DNA of 64,000 nucleotides from Moringa oleifera (GCA_021397835.1 JAJFZO010000447.1:620001-684000), one strand, 5' to 3'; positions 1 to 12,889 are shown, counted from the first letter of the stretch. A program made the numbers and translations. Notes: generated by a model not told the origin, from the letters alone.

Positions 1-618
1 TTTATGTAATTGGAGCCAATAAGTTGAACTGTTATATTATACTGAACTGACATAACAAGGATAATCACAAAAGTCCTTGTAAATAGAGTAACATTACAAA
101 AAATATTTCTCTAAATTAAAATTATATTCTTGTGTTCCAATCATTTGGAACCTATAAAAGGACCGTTAACAAAAACTGATATATTAATCAACACTGACAT
201 AATTATTGACATGTAGTAAAAAATTATAAAAGTTGTGAGCACCTCCAAATTACTGTGTAAGAATACAAAACGATAGTTAATTTTAAGTATGTTGTATGAT
301 TCTTTACTGACTTGTTACATGAATCAAATTAATGTTACCTAGTAAGTAGTCTTTTTCTACAGTTTACTAACAGATTCACAAAACAGTAGGGATGTAAAAT
401 ATAATTCAAACGAGAATGACATAATTGTAATTTCATCCCACTGGAATGTTTTTGCAACTAACCCATATAATATATATACCCTATTGTCAGATAGTAAAAT
501 GACGTGAACTAAACATAAAGAATCTGATTGCATGAAGCAAGTTTTGAATATCATTTTAATTCTTGAATTATGCAGTATTAATTCTACTGAACCTACATAT
601 AGGATAAGATGGAAGAAC
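1..618 (-). other. Intron 5 of the MnmG-like gene, running off the left edge
   Basis: This stretch follows the exon 5 donor on the minus strand and is AT-rich with stops in every frame. I looked for the next conserved part of the family (the segment after the HGDEE motif) and did not find it, so the remaining exons should lie left of position 1. The open frames seen here are short and resemble no known protein. Confidence 0.6.
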
Positions 619-3086
619 CTCTTCATCGCCGTGCTGGGGTTCCAATCCGGAAAAGTCTACAGTACGACAGTCCACACGTGCTGGGGTTCCAGTTTTCAAC
701 CGATCAGTTTCAAATCCAAAGCGCTGCAAGTTCTCAGTCAGTCCATGTGAAGCTGACTCACCAGCTCTTCCAGCAGGCATAGAAGTTCTACCAACCCAGA
801 TTTTACCACTCATAAAAGTTCCTGTGGTTAGAATAACAGAAGGAGCATAGAAGTTCATCCCAAAAAATGTGCTCACACCTTCTACATTATCATTCTGTCC
901 AACTAAGATATCAGTCACCATTGCTTCTCTGAGAGAAAGGTTTGGGGTGCTGAAAACAGAAGCAAAAACAACTAGTTAACAAGGAGAATGGAACCGTTTC
1001 ATCTACTCAAAATGCAGAAATACATACAAAAATACAGACATATAATACTAACCATGTAATATTACAGGGCTACTAGAGGATTGACTATTCATTTCAAAAG
1101 TCCCTCATTATTTTCTTATTTTCTTTATATGTCATTATCTTTAACTTCTGAATACAACATTTTTCACCAATTCAATCATTTTTCCTTTTTCTTTTCCCAG
1201 TAAGGTTATTTCCTTTTAAACTTTATTCTATGAATGATACATCAACTTTTGCTCAAATTTAAATCAGAAAGTTTCCACATCTATAAATTCATCAATTGAT
1301 TTGAACGATACATATAATGCAGTTTTGAAGTCAAGGCTTACTTAAACCTACTAACTTAGACTCAAGTAATTGTAATCTCATCAAAAGCAAGATGCAAAAA
1401 GCAACACTGTAATTGATCAGCTTGCCTCTCCACTATTTTTCTCATTTCTATAGCATATTCCCTTTTGTCAGTTTGCGCACGCAATGCCTGAACAGCAGGA
1501 CCTCTCGAGATGTTCAGAACACGCTTTTGTAAATAACATCTGCAGTATGAAATATAGAGTCAGCAATTGCTTTTGAAATGATATAAAGCCAGCTTGTCAT
1601 ATGCATCAAGACAAAATCAGATTATGAGAGAGGACTTCGGGGTCTGCCAACAACTGTTGAGTATCAATGTTATTCAAACCCCTTCTTTCATGTGTTAATA
1701 ATTGGTAATGGTTGAGTTCTAAAATGAGCTCTGTGACTTCCAAGATATCAAGGAAAATTTTATCAAAAATCAACTAATCAAAATTTACAACCATTTAACC
1801 ACAATGAGAAGGGGAGTCAAGCCAATAATTACTGAATGTCATTGTTATTCAAACCCCAATAGTAGTCAAATTCTAGGGCTAGGTCATAAATCAACTGAGG
1901 AGGAGGGTGGGGAAGACAGTTCTTGGATATTACCTATCAGCAACCTTCCCAATTTCACCTCCAAGTGCATCCACTTCATGTACTAGCTGCGATTTTGCAG
2001 GTCCACCAACTGCTGGATTGCAAGGCTGCACCTAACTTTTTTCAGTGAGAATATGTTCCCAAAACTTTGAGTTCTTGGCCTCTCTCTGGAAGAGGCAGAG
2101 GGGCAGAAAAGAAAATATCTATATTAAGGGTAATGATGCTTATTACAGGTAAGATGGTTGTGTCTTTGTCTTTGGTTACGTAAACCGGCATGCAAAATTT
2201 AAAATGATAGATACTAAATTTATAAACAATAAATTCAATAATAAGATAAAAAGTTACAGCCCAAGTATGCAGGAGTAATAGAAGGAATCATATCAACAGA
2301 GCAGAAAGAGAACAAAAAGCAAACTAAAAGTTAAGATTCAATTTTTTCAAGAGACTGGAAAAAGAGGCCCAAATTTTGCTTTCAAGAAGCAAAGAGCCAT
2401 GGGAACATATCCGTCAGAAGCCAAAGTAATGTACAGTAAAGCAATACTAGAACATGCAAGGAGGTCAAAATAATAACCTGCCATGCTATTCGATCAATAT
2501 TTAGAGTAAGAAGAAGTGTTTTGGCTCCCAAACGAGCAGATGCAAGGGCAGCTTCACAACCTGCATGTCCTCCCCCAACCACAATTACATCATATCTCTC
2601 ATCGGCCGCTCCAACGACACAGTTCCGATCTACACCAGCAGCAACAGTTCAGCACAACCTTAAATTCTATGATAACATAAAAATGCTACAACCATAGAGC
2701 TGTCCAAATTGTTCAAGAAAACTGCAAATGTGAAGTAAATTTTTCAAAGCAAGTGAAAAAACACGTAATCAAACTGAATTTCCCAATTGACATTAACCGT
2801 TCCATATAATTCCCGACAACAATAAACACGCACGTATTCATGTATAATAAGTGTGTATCATTGAACCTGGAGAAGTCGAAGTGGTGGAAACTGAGAAGCA
2901 GCGGCTAAAGAAGATTGCTCGGTGGCGAAGACAGCGGCCAAACGAGACGCGGCGCGGCTTGCGGAGAAGCGCAGAGTAGCGAGGGAGAAGAGGAGCGAAG
3001 GAGGAGAAGAAAATGCGAGGCGAAGAAAGGGTGCGATGAGAGAGGCGAGAGAAATGACGAAGACCAGCCACTGCGGGGGTGCCCAT
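619..3086 (-). CDS. MNMG: Organellar MnmG/GidA-like tRNA uridine-5-carboxymethylaminomethyl modification enzyme, 5' part (five exons)
   Basis: MnmG works with MnmE to modify the wobble uridine of certain tRNAs, using FAD; in plants it is nuclear-encoded and imported into organelles. Exons, all minus: 2867-3086, 2478-2629, 1934-2025, 1426-1539, 619-949. They join in phase to 303 codons. Residues 1-73 are rich in Arg and Ser with almost no acidic residues, like a transit peptide. The FAD-binding GGGHAG motif is at about 92-97, CNPAVGG at about 126-132, SRGPAV at 166-171, and [11 protein letters not shown] at about 276-286. The start at 3086 is the first ATG in frame. Intron 4 has a GC donor. 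Bacterial MnmG has about 630 residues, so roughly half is present; the rest is outside the window. No disabling change was seen, so I take the gene to be functional. The family call is from remembered sequence; exon borders are by eye. Confidence 0.9.
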
Positions 3087-3314
3087 CCGGCAAGAGGCTA
3101 ATTTAGTGCTGTGGTGAAGGTCATGAGCAGGGAGGAACTAATTTACTCGTACTACCCGGTGCCTCTTGGTGACTGGTGTCGGCACAGGGAGATATGCCAA
3201 TCAATCCCCTCCTTACACGCTTTCTTTTATTTTATTTTATCTTTTTCACCTTTTCCCTGCAATTTATTTATTTTTTTTTTTTGGGGAAAAGCAGTATTCT
3301 CGGTCCATTGATAA
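3087..3314. other. Upstream region of the MnmG-like gene
   Basis: This GC-richer stretch lies directly upstream of the MnmG start and presumably holds its 5' UTR and promoter. It contains a T-rich run near 3260-3285. I see no clear TATA box in the minus-strand direction and no other gene. Confidence 0.4.
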
Positions 3315-3480
3315 TCTGATTGCACAACTCAGCTGGTAGACAGTGCCACCATATCTTTTTCTCCCTTAACTGACAACCCAACTAGCTTATGTAGTAACTC
3401 ATTCGCTCCCCTCGAAATATATTGAGAAAAAAACAAGTGCGGAAGTGGGAACTTAAATCAAAGGCATCTTGGCAAATGCT
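3315..3480 (-). pseudogene. LINE remnant: end of the RNase H-like domain
   Basis: On the minus strand this encodes a run close to FFSQYISRGANELLHKLV. That resembles the end of the RNase H-like domain of plant non-LTR retrotransposons (pattern F-x-H/Y-I-x-R-x-x-N-x-x-A/L-H-x-L). It is in the right order and on the same strand as the larger fragment at 4340-5080, from which an AT-rich stretch separates it. It is short and broken, so the call is tentative. Confidence 0.35.
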
Positions 3481-4339
3481 TATCATCCATGCATAAACTT
3501 GTTTTGGATCTCAGGGTTGAAAATAGATCTGGTCAAATTGGCTTCTTCTATGAAATCATCATTTAAGTTTGGACTGCAATAAAATTTAATAGATCTTTTC
3601 ATAATAATGAGTTGGGTTAGGATCATTTATTTGAAATATATGTGATCTATGATCCACATATAAATTTTATCCATTAGATCACATTAAAAAATTATGTTAT
3701 TGAATCTTAAATGAGTTAATTTAATGAGTTTTAAATGAATTATATATGTATAAGTCTAAAATTTAATTTAATAAATAATTTTATCTCTTATTATTTAAAA
3801 AATAATATAAATAAACAAATCTTGGCATACTAAATAAATACTAATAAAAATTATAAAAAAATTATTAGACAAATAACTTCAAATTACTAAAATATTAAAT
3901 ATATGATAAATTTAATATATTTTCTATGTGTGACATTGAAATTAAAAAATTAGTAAGTAATATATATTATTATCTAACTATAAGATAGATTTTAAATAAT
4001 ATTATTAATATTTAATTAAAAAATACATATATTAACTTTATTTTTGTAAAATAAATTAATTTTAAAAAATATAAATTAAAAAAAGATATATATTATTAAT
4101 TATTTTAATTGATTAACTTCATACATTTATAAAATTTAATATCTAAATTTAAATGAAACAAATGGATTAGACTGATTAGCTAATTTAATTGGTCCTGACG
4201 AATTGACCTATCAAGTAGTTCGATTCAAAATTCAAAGACTAAGATCTATCCATTTATAAAATATGTACTACAAGCCCAATCTAATTACTAAAAAAGTTAG
4301 GCTAAGACCCAATTAATTGGACTGTAAATAAATAGTCTT
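3481..4339. other. Very AT-rich stretch, possibly inserted into a LINE remnant
   Basis: About 0.8 kb of extremely AT-rich DNA without coding potential lies between two pieces of an RNase H-like domain that are normally only about 25 codons apart. A short direct repeat (TTGGACTG followed by an A/T-rich run ending in ATAG) occurs near 3567 and again near 4317, close to the edges. This would fit a small insertion, but no terminal inverted repeat was seen. Confidence 0.3.
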
Positions 4340-5080
4340 TAGTTCAGGGCTTAATGACGACCTTGAAGTGAATCTCTTTAATAACTTGAAGGCACTCACT
4401 TTCCATTTCAATCAGTTTATCAACATAGCTTAATGCCTTCTCTACCTCATACAAGTGGCTGACATCTCTACTTATTAAAGGGATAGGGCACCATTTTTTG
4501 CTATCAAAGCACAAAGTACTATATGATTATTTTCGTCCCTTACAACTGCTTCTAATTTTTCTTGGTTGTTACTGTCATCATAAGCAACCTTGGTATTAAG
4601 CTTGAGGCTCCTCAAAGGCGGTAATGACCAACCAAAGCAGGAGTATGATTTTTTGTGTATGCCAGGAGTATGATTATTTATGTATGCCCTCTAATGCTAT
4701 GAACTTATTAATCATCCTTTTGGCGGCACATCAACTCGTAGTAAACTCTATTGCCGTTTATCCATGTGCCTCTACATACTGAGACAGACAATTTCAACAA
4801 GTTTTACCTTTTCATTTGATTCAGTAGCGTTGTCTATGCAGCATTGATTAAACTCAAGCTGGCTAGTTGGGAACCAAATCCCACCTTGGTAGTCTCCTAG
4901 ACACGTTGGTCAAAGGCACATGCGAATAATGTAGAAAAAAAAGATTTACCTATTGCATGACAAAGACAATAGATATTTGGAATATGAAGTCCTCGTGTGT
5001 GCAGGGTCTCCATTGTTAGTGCAATCTCGTCGAGCATTCGTCATCTAGAATTTTAGACCTTAACGAGTACAAGAGTTTGC
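4340..5080 (-). pseudogene. LINE remnant: zinc-finger (zf-RVT) region and start of the RNase H-like domain
   Basis: Reading the minus strand, 5050-4800 gives a degenerate segment (RGLHIPN, then C-L-C-H and W-D-L) like the zf-RVT region after reverse transcriptase in plant LINEs. From 4650-4480 follows PPL-x-SLKLNTKVAYDD and VVRDENNHIVLCAL, like the start of the plant RNase H-like domain. From 4450-4340 comes EVEKALSYVDKLIEMESECL, matching its central A-E-x-x-A-L and E-S-D-C-L signature. Stops and frame changes show it is dead. The upstream RT was not found, so it looks 5'-truncated. Confidence 0.45.
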
Positions 5081-8000
5081 CATAGCATACTCCATTTTTT
5101 ATCCCTATTACTAACATAGGTTATTCCTTATTCAAAAGGATTGGTGCAACATAATAGCCAAATTTTATCGTATATACTTTGTTCCTATTATTTGTCCATA
5201 TGAGCTTGTCCTCCATAGGCCTCTCTTAAAGGTGTACTTGTGATCATGACGAAATCAGCTTGATTGAAAAGCTCAGTGATAACTCTATGAAGTCATCATT
5301 TATTTTGATTAATATAAGTACTAATTGTTCTTCAAAAGGGTTGTATAATTTCTATTCTAGTTAGTCGGAAGTCTATATGCAAAGGTAACCACTTATCTTG
5401 TCATATGTTTCGCTTTTTTTTTTTTTTTTTTCCATTGTCTATCCCTCCATTTGCTTCCATGGTGTATCATAGATCTTTCATGCAATAGGTTTTTTCAAAC
5501 ATAGGAATCGTTTTGGTGGGTCTAGCACCTTGTATATGTTAGAGTGGGAAAAATGCTTTACCTTTAATACGTTGAAATCTGTACAAAATTCAAGGTCTTT
5601 TAATCTTCTTTTAAAGTTAAATTAGATTAAAAAAAAAAGATCACATGATAAAATACATTTGCATTTTCTATCCAAGATGAACAGTTAAGTATATCTTTTA
5701 CATATTTACATGAAACAAGCATCCTTAATGTATGCTTTGTTCATTGAAGCGTATGATTACTTTTGAGTGCTACTTAAATTATAACCTATGCATGGGTACA
5801 ATAAAAACAATGACTAAGGTGATACTTAATTCTTAGTTTATGGAACTTAATTGAAAAAATAAAAATATTAACGGAAAAGGTTAAACAACAAAGAAGATGA
5901 AGAGCAAAGATCAAGCCCATAATTAATTTTTTTAATTATAAACAATATTATATATATATTAATTATAAGCGGTACTAAAGAGTATTATCTACATTTGTAT
6001 GCATAAATTACCACAAAATAAAGATTTTTACATATTTTCAAAGTTCCTCATTTAAAAAATAATTTTTTATAATTTCAAAAGGTCAATTCTTTTGCTCTTA
6101 ATTAATATTATGGGAGTTTTCACTTTTTTTTTTTCAAACACTTGTTTTTTTTTCTTCTGCTTGATAGTATTCAAAATATAATTCAAGGGAATAATCATAA
6201 TTTTTTTTGTCCGTGTTTGGAAACTCTTCCTCAAGAGACTAATCCCACATCACAAATCATGCTAAAGTTTGATAGAAGAGCCTTTCCTACTTTGAATTTC
6301 ATGCATGAATTGATCCACTCACATTCATTATTAATAGCTTTTTAATGTGGTTATCATTGTTTAAGCCCAAACTATTGAACTAAGCTCACATGGCTAGATT
6401 ATTCACTAAAGGCTTAAGTATAAGCCGAAACTTAAGGTAATAGCAAAAGACCAACTCTAGGCAACCATAGTAAGGCTTAATAAAAGAGAAGTTAAGAGAT
6501 GAGTGCAGAGACGGTTGTTTTCCCAAAACGTTTTCAATAGCTTCGCATGCTAATAGAAGCTTTATAACAACCTATAAAATCAGTGAATTTAGCAAAAAAA
6601 AAAAATTGTATGGCTCATGACACACTGGGGTCGATTTGAAGTTAAATTAGGGTTATTCGTTTTATATATGAATGAATTATGAATTTTAAATTTTAAATTG
6701 ATTTGATTAGTTGATTTATTAAAATTAATTAAAAAAGTTAATAAATTCAGTTTGTTATAAGTTTAAATTCAAATTAAAAAATATATAATAAATTTTATAA
6801 GCATAAAAAGTTTAATGGAAAAAAAGAATTAATAAGAATCTATCAATTTTTTATCAATTTTTTATTTATATATTAAATTAATATAATATATATCAAATGT
6901 ATATAATTAATTTTTTTAAATATCAAATTTTAATTTGTTATTATAACGAAATAAGATAACACATCTTTTATTTTTTAATTTATACACTCTTTGTAAGTTT
7001 AATTCACTTATACAAGTGAAGTTAATATATTTATATTTTATTAAAAGAATATTCATATAACTTTAACTATTGATATTATCGATTTCACATGTTAGAATTT
7101 ATTTTATAATCAGATAATAATGTATATATTATTCATTAATTTCATTGATTTTAATATTATATGTAAAAATGTACTAAGTTTTTTATATATTCAATATTTT
7201 AGAAGTATAATATTTAAATGTAATAGTTTTATATCATTTTTATTTTATTTATTTGTATGTTAAAATTGACTTATTTATTTATATTAATTTCTTTAAAATT
7301 AATAAATAAAATTATTTATTAAATTGATTCATATAAAATTAATTGGACCGACCCACATATAATTTTTTAAAAATCCATTAACTTGACCTTTTGAAACCCA
7401 ATAAAATAACCTGTAAATATAACTTGATGGATCAATCCCATAGATAAATTACAAATAATATGTTTTTCAAAACGGATAGACTTAATCCGATTCATTGATT
7501 TCAAAAGCCCACTAAGCTTTGTTGTGAAGCGAACTTAGGTGAAACATAAGTAAGAATTTGAAAAATTTCTTTCAAAAAATCCAAGTATAAATATCTTTAA
7601 GATTCTAAGCTCTTAATATAAGCTACATTGCTCTATTAAAAAAGCTCTCATTGCTCTAAGTATGGAGCTAGACCTATTCATCACCCCTGTTCATCACATT
7701 TTTATTTTACAAATCATTGAAAAAAAAATAACCAAAAACAATCAACCCAATAAAAGAAAATGCTCTTTAATCATCTTATCATTTATTAGTCCAAGAATCC
7801 AAATTTTGGCAACATCATATTCTAAATAGTCTATTTTGATATTATTATCTTTTCCATTTCAATTTTCTTTCTACTACAATTTGATGGATGTTTTCTTGAT
7901 TCCGTTCTTGATTAATTTCAATTTTTTTCATTTTCATAATATTGTTTTCAATGTCATAAGCTTTAAGCAGTAATTGATATTTAAGAGTTATTTTATTTAT

Positions 8001-8604
8001 ATTATTTATTAATAATTTTTAATTAAATATTAATAATTATAAAAATATATTAAGAAAAATATAAAATAAAAATCTTAAATTTTTTTTCGAATTTAATTTA
8101 AAACTTATTGTTTCAATCTTTTTAATTTTATATCTAAATTTTAATTTAAATCTTGATTCAAATAATTATAAAAAATTAATGATATTTATTTCGTTGTTGA
8201 AAAATCTCAAAAAATAGTCAAATAAAAAAATTATGCATTCTATTTGAAGTCATCTCTTGAATCTAAATAATTTTCAGTTTATAAACTATGTTTTATAAAT
8301 TTTTCAAAATTTTGATAATATAAAATCAAAAAATTGAAAAATTTTTTGTGATGATAACTTTTTACATTTCTTTACGTTCATGTAAAATTTCAACTCAAAA
8401 TTTATGGTGTAAGGATTTAAAATTCTAAGTGTTTTTATAAAATTTAAAGTTACTCAAATTGAAAGTTTGAATGCATAATTAAAGAAAAATTGAAATGAAG
8501 ATTAAATTGAAATTCACATAAAATCTTAAGTATTTTTTAAAAATATTTATTGAATGTATGATAACAATAGCGAATAATGAAACAACACGTAAATAAAAAA
8601 AAGC
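5081..8604. other. AT-rich intergenic DNA without recognisable genes
   Basis: This 3.5 kb stretch has long A/T runs (poly-T at about 5410-5430), frequent stops in all frames, and no open frame resembling a protein. The 67-codon open frame starting at 6142 has no family resemblance. It is probably old transposon debris. Confidence 0.6.
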
Positions 8605-8745
8605 TTGTGATTTACTCATTTTTTTGACAAGGTCCTAAAAACTTTGTTGTGAATCAATTTTACCTTTAAATTAATGATTTGGTTGAAACTAGTTACTCCT
8701 ATCCATCTTCGTTAATGATTTTAAGGATTCTATAAGGGTAAACTA
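8605..8745 (+). repeat. Left terminal inverted repeat of the MULE
   Basis: The reverse complement of this stretch matches 21780-21918. The core CCAAATCATTAATTTAAA is identical (seen here as its complement at about 8664-8681). Outside it, TTGTGATTTAC at 8605-8615 pairs with GTAAATCACAA at the right end, and inside it are matching ATTAAC and TTTACCC blocks. Confidence 0.7.
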
Positions 8746-9510
8746 TGGTTTTCATTGATTTTTAAGGCATATTAGACTTTTATACAAAAAATTCGTTTAA
8801 CCCCTTAACTAATTTTGCAGATACCTAGCCAGTCACACTCTTTGCTATTGGTCACTAACAAGACACATGTATTTTGCTAAAATCGGCTTAATTATTGCAT
8901 GAATCATCCACCAGATATGCCACTACAGACCCAATCTTACGTTTTCTTCGCGTTTGGTTTGATTATTGTGTGCATATTAGTTTTATGAATAATGGTCTTA
9001 ACATGTAGGCATCGACATTGAAACAAAGTGGTCTTGATAGTATTTTGTTGCCTTTTTTTCATTGTTTGTTGTGTTAACATGAGGTGTGCACATTTATTGT
9101 GCATACAAATTGACCAATGCGAGTTCTATTACATGCTTTGATTTTGGGGGCTTTTTTTATTTGGGTTCAAATGTACGATTGGGGTCTTTGTATTTTGCTT
9201 AAAATCAGTGTTAGGTTGTCGAATCTTGGCTACTTTTACATGATATTTTCGTATGTTAAATTTGAAAACTATTGGGTTTTGCATGTTAGAACTGTGTGAT
9301 ACTTTTGTCAATTAAAAAAATTGTTACTGAACTTGATTAAGAATTTGTTGAAAATTGTTGTGCTAGTTTTGAAAGTCCGTGCACGTGTTAACAGCATATA
9401 CCTCAACTATTTTTTGCATGTGCATGCCATATTCTCTTGAAAGACATAACTAACGTATATTATGTTTGTTTGTGACTTGTTGCTATTAGGCTGCACAAAT
9501 GTCTTATTTC

Positions 9511-9777
9511 ATGTTCACATGTCATCTATATCATGATGGGTAGTTGATATATATACCTAATAAATATTATAGCTCAGATGAAGTGATTATGTGTGAAGGT
9601 GTTGATGGTGATAAATTTAGCATTACTCAATTAATTGACATGTTAAAAGATAATGATGTGTCAATAAAGGGTTTGAAGTTTTATAATATTCTCCATGGCC
9701 AAGTATTTGAGGGTAATCTAACACTTTAAGAGAGAGAATTTTGTGTTAAACATACTGAGTTTGATATATAAGAAATG
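9511..9777 (+). pseudogene. MULE transposase, N-terminal piece
   Basis: The frame from the ATG at 9511 gives MFTCHLYHDG, a stop, then a run containing DKFSITQLIDMLKDND and FYNILHGQVFEGNLTL. This resembles the PB1-like N-terminal domain of plant MuDR transposases (H-H-G-G start, then F-x-L-x-x-L-V-x-x-L and Y-x-x-P-G). Stops occur near 9541, 9727 and 9769. The reading is cut by the nested LTR element at 9778 and resumes in the same sense after 16584. Confidence 0.6.
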
Positions 9778-10874
9778 TTGGTAGTCGAGATTAACAAATT
9801 AAATTCTTACTCAAAAAATTAAACTTGTAGTATAGATGAGCAATGTCGTTTCCACGAAGATTGGTTAGATTTATTTTTTGCAAAATGAAATAAAAGAAAA
9901 AGGAGTTTAAGAAATTAAAAGTAGATAAAACAAGAATAATAGAAAATTTAATGTAATAGAGTATCCAATCAAAAGATTAATTTCAAATTTGATTTAGGAA
10001 TTCATCATTGATGCAAAGATAAAAATCTTTTAATCTTCACTGAATTGGTTATGGTTGTTGGTACAACCTAACAACCTTTTTTTCCTTACTTTTTTGATAG
10101 CCAAGATACGATCTTTGATTATTTTTCTTGTCAATAAATAATTCTAAATACAATTTTAGGATTTAATTAAAAACTTCTTTTGCAATCAACTATATTATTT
10201 ACTAATTATACTAGAACACTTAAACAATTACGGATTTAAAGTTTTAATTAGTATTCTATTATTTTGATGATTAAACAACGAGCCCTTTTTGTTACAATCA
10301 ACCAAAATAATATTTTCAACAAGCATAGAAAATATATAAATAATGAAGAAATAAAAGAACAAATAAAATCAGTTAGATCTTACAATTCTTAAAGAATTAA
10401 ACCCTTGATTATTCTTTGACTGAAAGATATGTTTAGCAATCCATGAAAAGGAAACAGTTTAAGAAAAGAGAAAGGTAAAAAATAAACTTTGGATGTTCCT
10501 TTGAAGGAATTGCCTCCCCTTTATATAATAATCCCTAAACATAATAAGCTATTTTAACTAGGACTCTTAAAGATAAATTAAGATAAAAATAAAATTTTAC
10601 AATTACCTTTTAAATAAAAGATTCTTGATTCGGTAAATTTTCAATGCAATTAGGCGTGCTAACATCTTATCCAAAGACATCTTTTAGTTCATCCACATCT
10701 CTTAGAAATCCAATTTTTCATCTTTAGATAATGAATTTAAGTCCATCTTAGTTGAGTTCCTTAATCCATCCTACTAAATATAAAACATAGTCAAAATTCA
10801 AGATTTAATCATTTACAACCAATAAAAACATGAGAAAATATAACAATATATACAACTATTATGCATTCTATCAA
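9778..10874 (-). repeat. 3' LTR of the Athila-like element
   Basis: The LTR is about 1097 bp and aligns along its length with 15414-16584. Both start TTGGTAG (plus strand), share the phrase TAGATGAGCAATGTCGTTTC near the start, and end ATGCATTCTATCAA. Substitutions and indels are frequent, so the insertion is not recent. Confidence 0.8.
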
Positions 10875-10910
10875 ATTCCCCTACACTTAAATAATACTTG
10901 TCCTCAAGCA
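10875..10910 (-). other. Polypurine tract and upstream motif of the Athila-like element
   Basis: On the minus strand, GTAGGGGAATT directly precedes the 3' LTR, as expected for the plus-strand priming site of reverse transcription. Just upstream is GAGGACAAGTATTATTTAAG, a motif that also occurs in altered form at 12211-12250. Confidence 0.65.
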
Positions 10911-12530
10911 TACAATAATTCATGTTCATCATCTCACCTCATTATTTTTCCTTCTTTTTCCTTTGCTCATCCAAAATAGTATTTTTTTCATGCATTAAAA
11001 CATAAGATTATAAAAGGATTCTCATAAAAACCATAAATTATCAGTAACACCTTAGTGATTTTATTGAACTTAAAATGCATAAGATCTAACACCCTCTCCT
11101 TAGATTCACTCATTCCCTCAAAGTGTTTGGAGTGAATATTTTAATAAGCTTTCAAGTCAATACATAGAAATTTTTTTACTATAAGCTTGCTTATATATCA
11201 TGTCTTTTTTACCAATGAATGAATTAAAATGCAAAAATCTAAGGGTTTTAGAACGGCTTATAGCGGGGCTTAGGTAAGGTATGATAAAAGGGTTTTGGGT
11301 TAGTGGAATTGAAGGAATCATACAAAAAAAATTTCGCATAAAACTTCATGATGTAACATCAAAAGATTACTTCAATCACATCGCACATATCCAAGTAATG
11401 AGAATTTATATCATTTTTTCCTCAATCCTTTTCAGATTTTTTTCTTCTTATTTTTTAGATTTTTTTTTCTCACTTTTTCTTTAATCATTCTTAGACTTTT
11501 TTTTTCTTTTTTTTTAATATAACTTGGATCGTTGATTCCTAATATTTAGCAATCTTGCCTAAGATAAGTGAAAGCTTCATGTGAATAAGCTCATATAATC
11601 TTTTAATTCAGGGTTCAAAAGAAAAATCAAAAGAACGGTTTTACTATGGCTTGTATCATGTTTAAATTTCAAAAAAAAAAAAAAAAGCTAAGGCTCAAAG
11701 TGGGCTCTATAGGGGTATATGAATATGGTAAGCTTTTCAAAGAAGGCTAAATATGTTTTAAAAAGTAGTTTTGACCTAAATACCCTTTTTGATTCAATGC
11801 ATCTAATCCTTCAAAGGAATGATTCGACATGTATAACAAAGCAAGTTCTAGAAAAATCAACTATGTATGACACACACAAAACAGAAAATTGAGCATAATG
11901 TAATATATGCTTATTGGCCCAAAACTCACCAAAAAAGGTTATATGGGTTAGATCTCATATAATTTTCAATTCAATATATCATCTAAAGCAACTGATTATA
12001 GTACGGTAAATAAGAATTTAAAATCAATTTTGCACACATGAAACTTTCTTTTTTTTTTAGGATAAGTATTGGAAGGATCTAAAACTTAGAAGAGAGAAAT
12101 CATAAACATGAATTAAGTATTTTTTGGAGCAAAATTTTCTTAGATTTTAAATATTTTAAGAAAAAAATAATAAAAATAAAGAAAATAAAAACAAATAGCA
12201 TGTTAAAGACTCTCCCCCTCACTTAAATTATACATTGTCCCCAATGTATCAAAAATAGATGCTCAAAAATGATAAAAGAATAAGAGAAGTAAAAAATTCT
12301 TTGAATATACTGAACATCATAGAAACCTCATTGATTGCTAGGGATATGAGAAAGTATGATTGAATTCCATCTTGTCATAAAGTGCTATCTGATTTGTTTT
12401 CATTCTTGACAACTGTTGTCAGGTGCATTCAAGTTGCTTCATTGTATTGCCTTTGGAAAGATATGATATGCTTTCAACCATCGACCTTATTTTTTTAAAA
12501 ACTAAAAAATCATAAAAATAAATTACTAAA
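10911..12530. other. Long non-coding stretch between pol remnant and 3' LTR
   Basis: This 1.6 kb stretch lies where the rest of pol would be in a complete gypsy element. It is AT-rich with poly-T and poly-A runs and no protein-like frame. Near 12211-12250 it carries a second polypurine-like motif, and at its upstream end (about 12541-12580) it has the phrase TTGGGTTGCCTCCCAAAAAG, which I remember as common in related plant elements. Confidence 0.55.
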
Positions 12531-12534
12531 AAAA

Positions 12535-12889
12535 TTAAAAATTTGGGTTGCCTCCCAAAAAGCACCTTTCTTTAACATCTTTGGCTAGATGTTTTAGAAA
12601 GCTTATCCTTGCATCAAGAAGTTTCAAGATCTCTTTCTTTATCACTTCCATCATAGGCAGATTCAATCTACGTTGGGGTTGCCTGAACGGTTTACAATCT
12701 TCCTTTAAGAGTATCTTATGCACACATGTGAAAGGATTCAATCCCTTAAAGTCGGTTATGGTCCAACCAATGGCCTTTTTATGCTCTCTAAGTACTCGAA
12801 TCAATTTTTCTTCCTCCAAGATAAAAAGTTTATTGGAGATTATGATTAGAAGAGTCTCTTTTTCTCCTAAAAATTCATGCTTTAAATGA
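12535..12889 (-). pseudogene. Start of gypsy reverse transcriptase (fragment)
   Basis: The minus strand encodes EEKLIRVLREHKKAIGWT, then HKILLKEDCKPFRQPQRRLN and EILKLLDA. This is the conserved stretch just before and at the start of RT in Athila-like pol. After LLDA the similarity stops, and no YxDD box, RNase H or integrase follows. Confidence 0.7.

Noticed and set aside
2905..3093. Second minus-strand open frame over exon 1 of the MnmG-like gene
   Set aside because: It starts with TTG and is in another frame from the one that joins to exon 2.
2915..3106. Plus-strand open frame opposite exon 1 of the MnmG-like gene
   Set aside because: It is a Glu/Arg-rich shadow of the Ser/Arg-rich transit peptide on the other strand.
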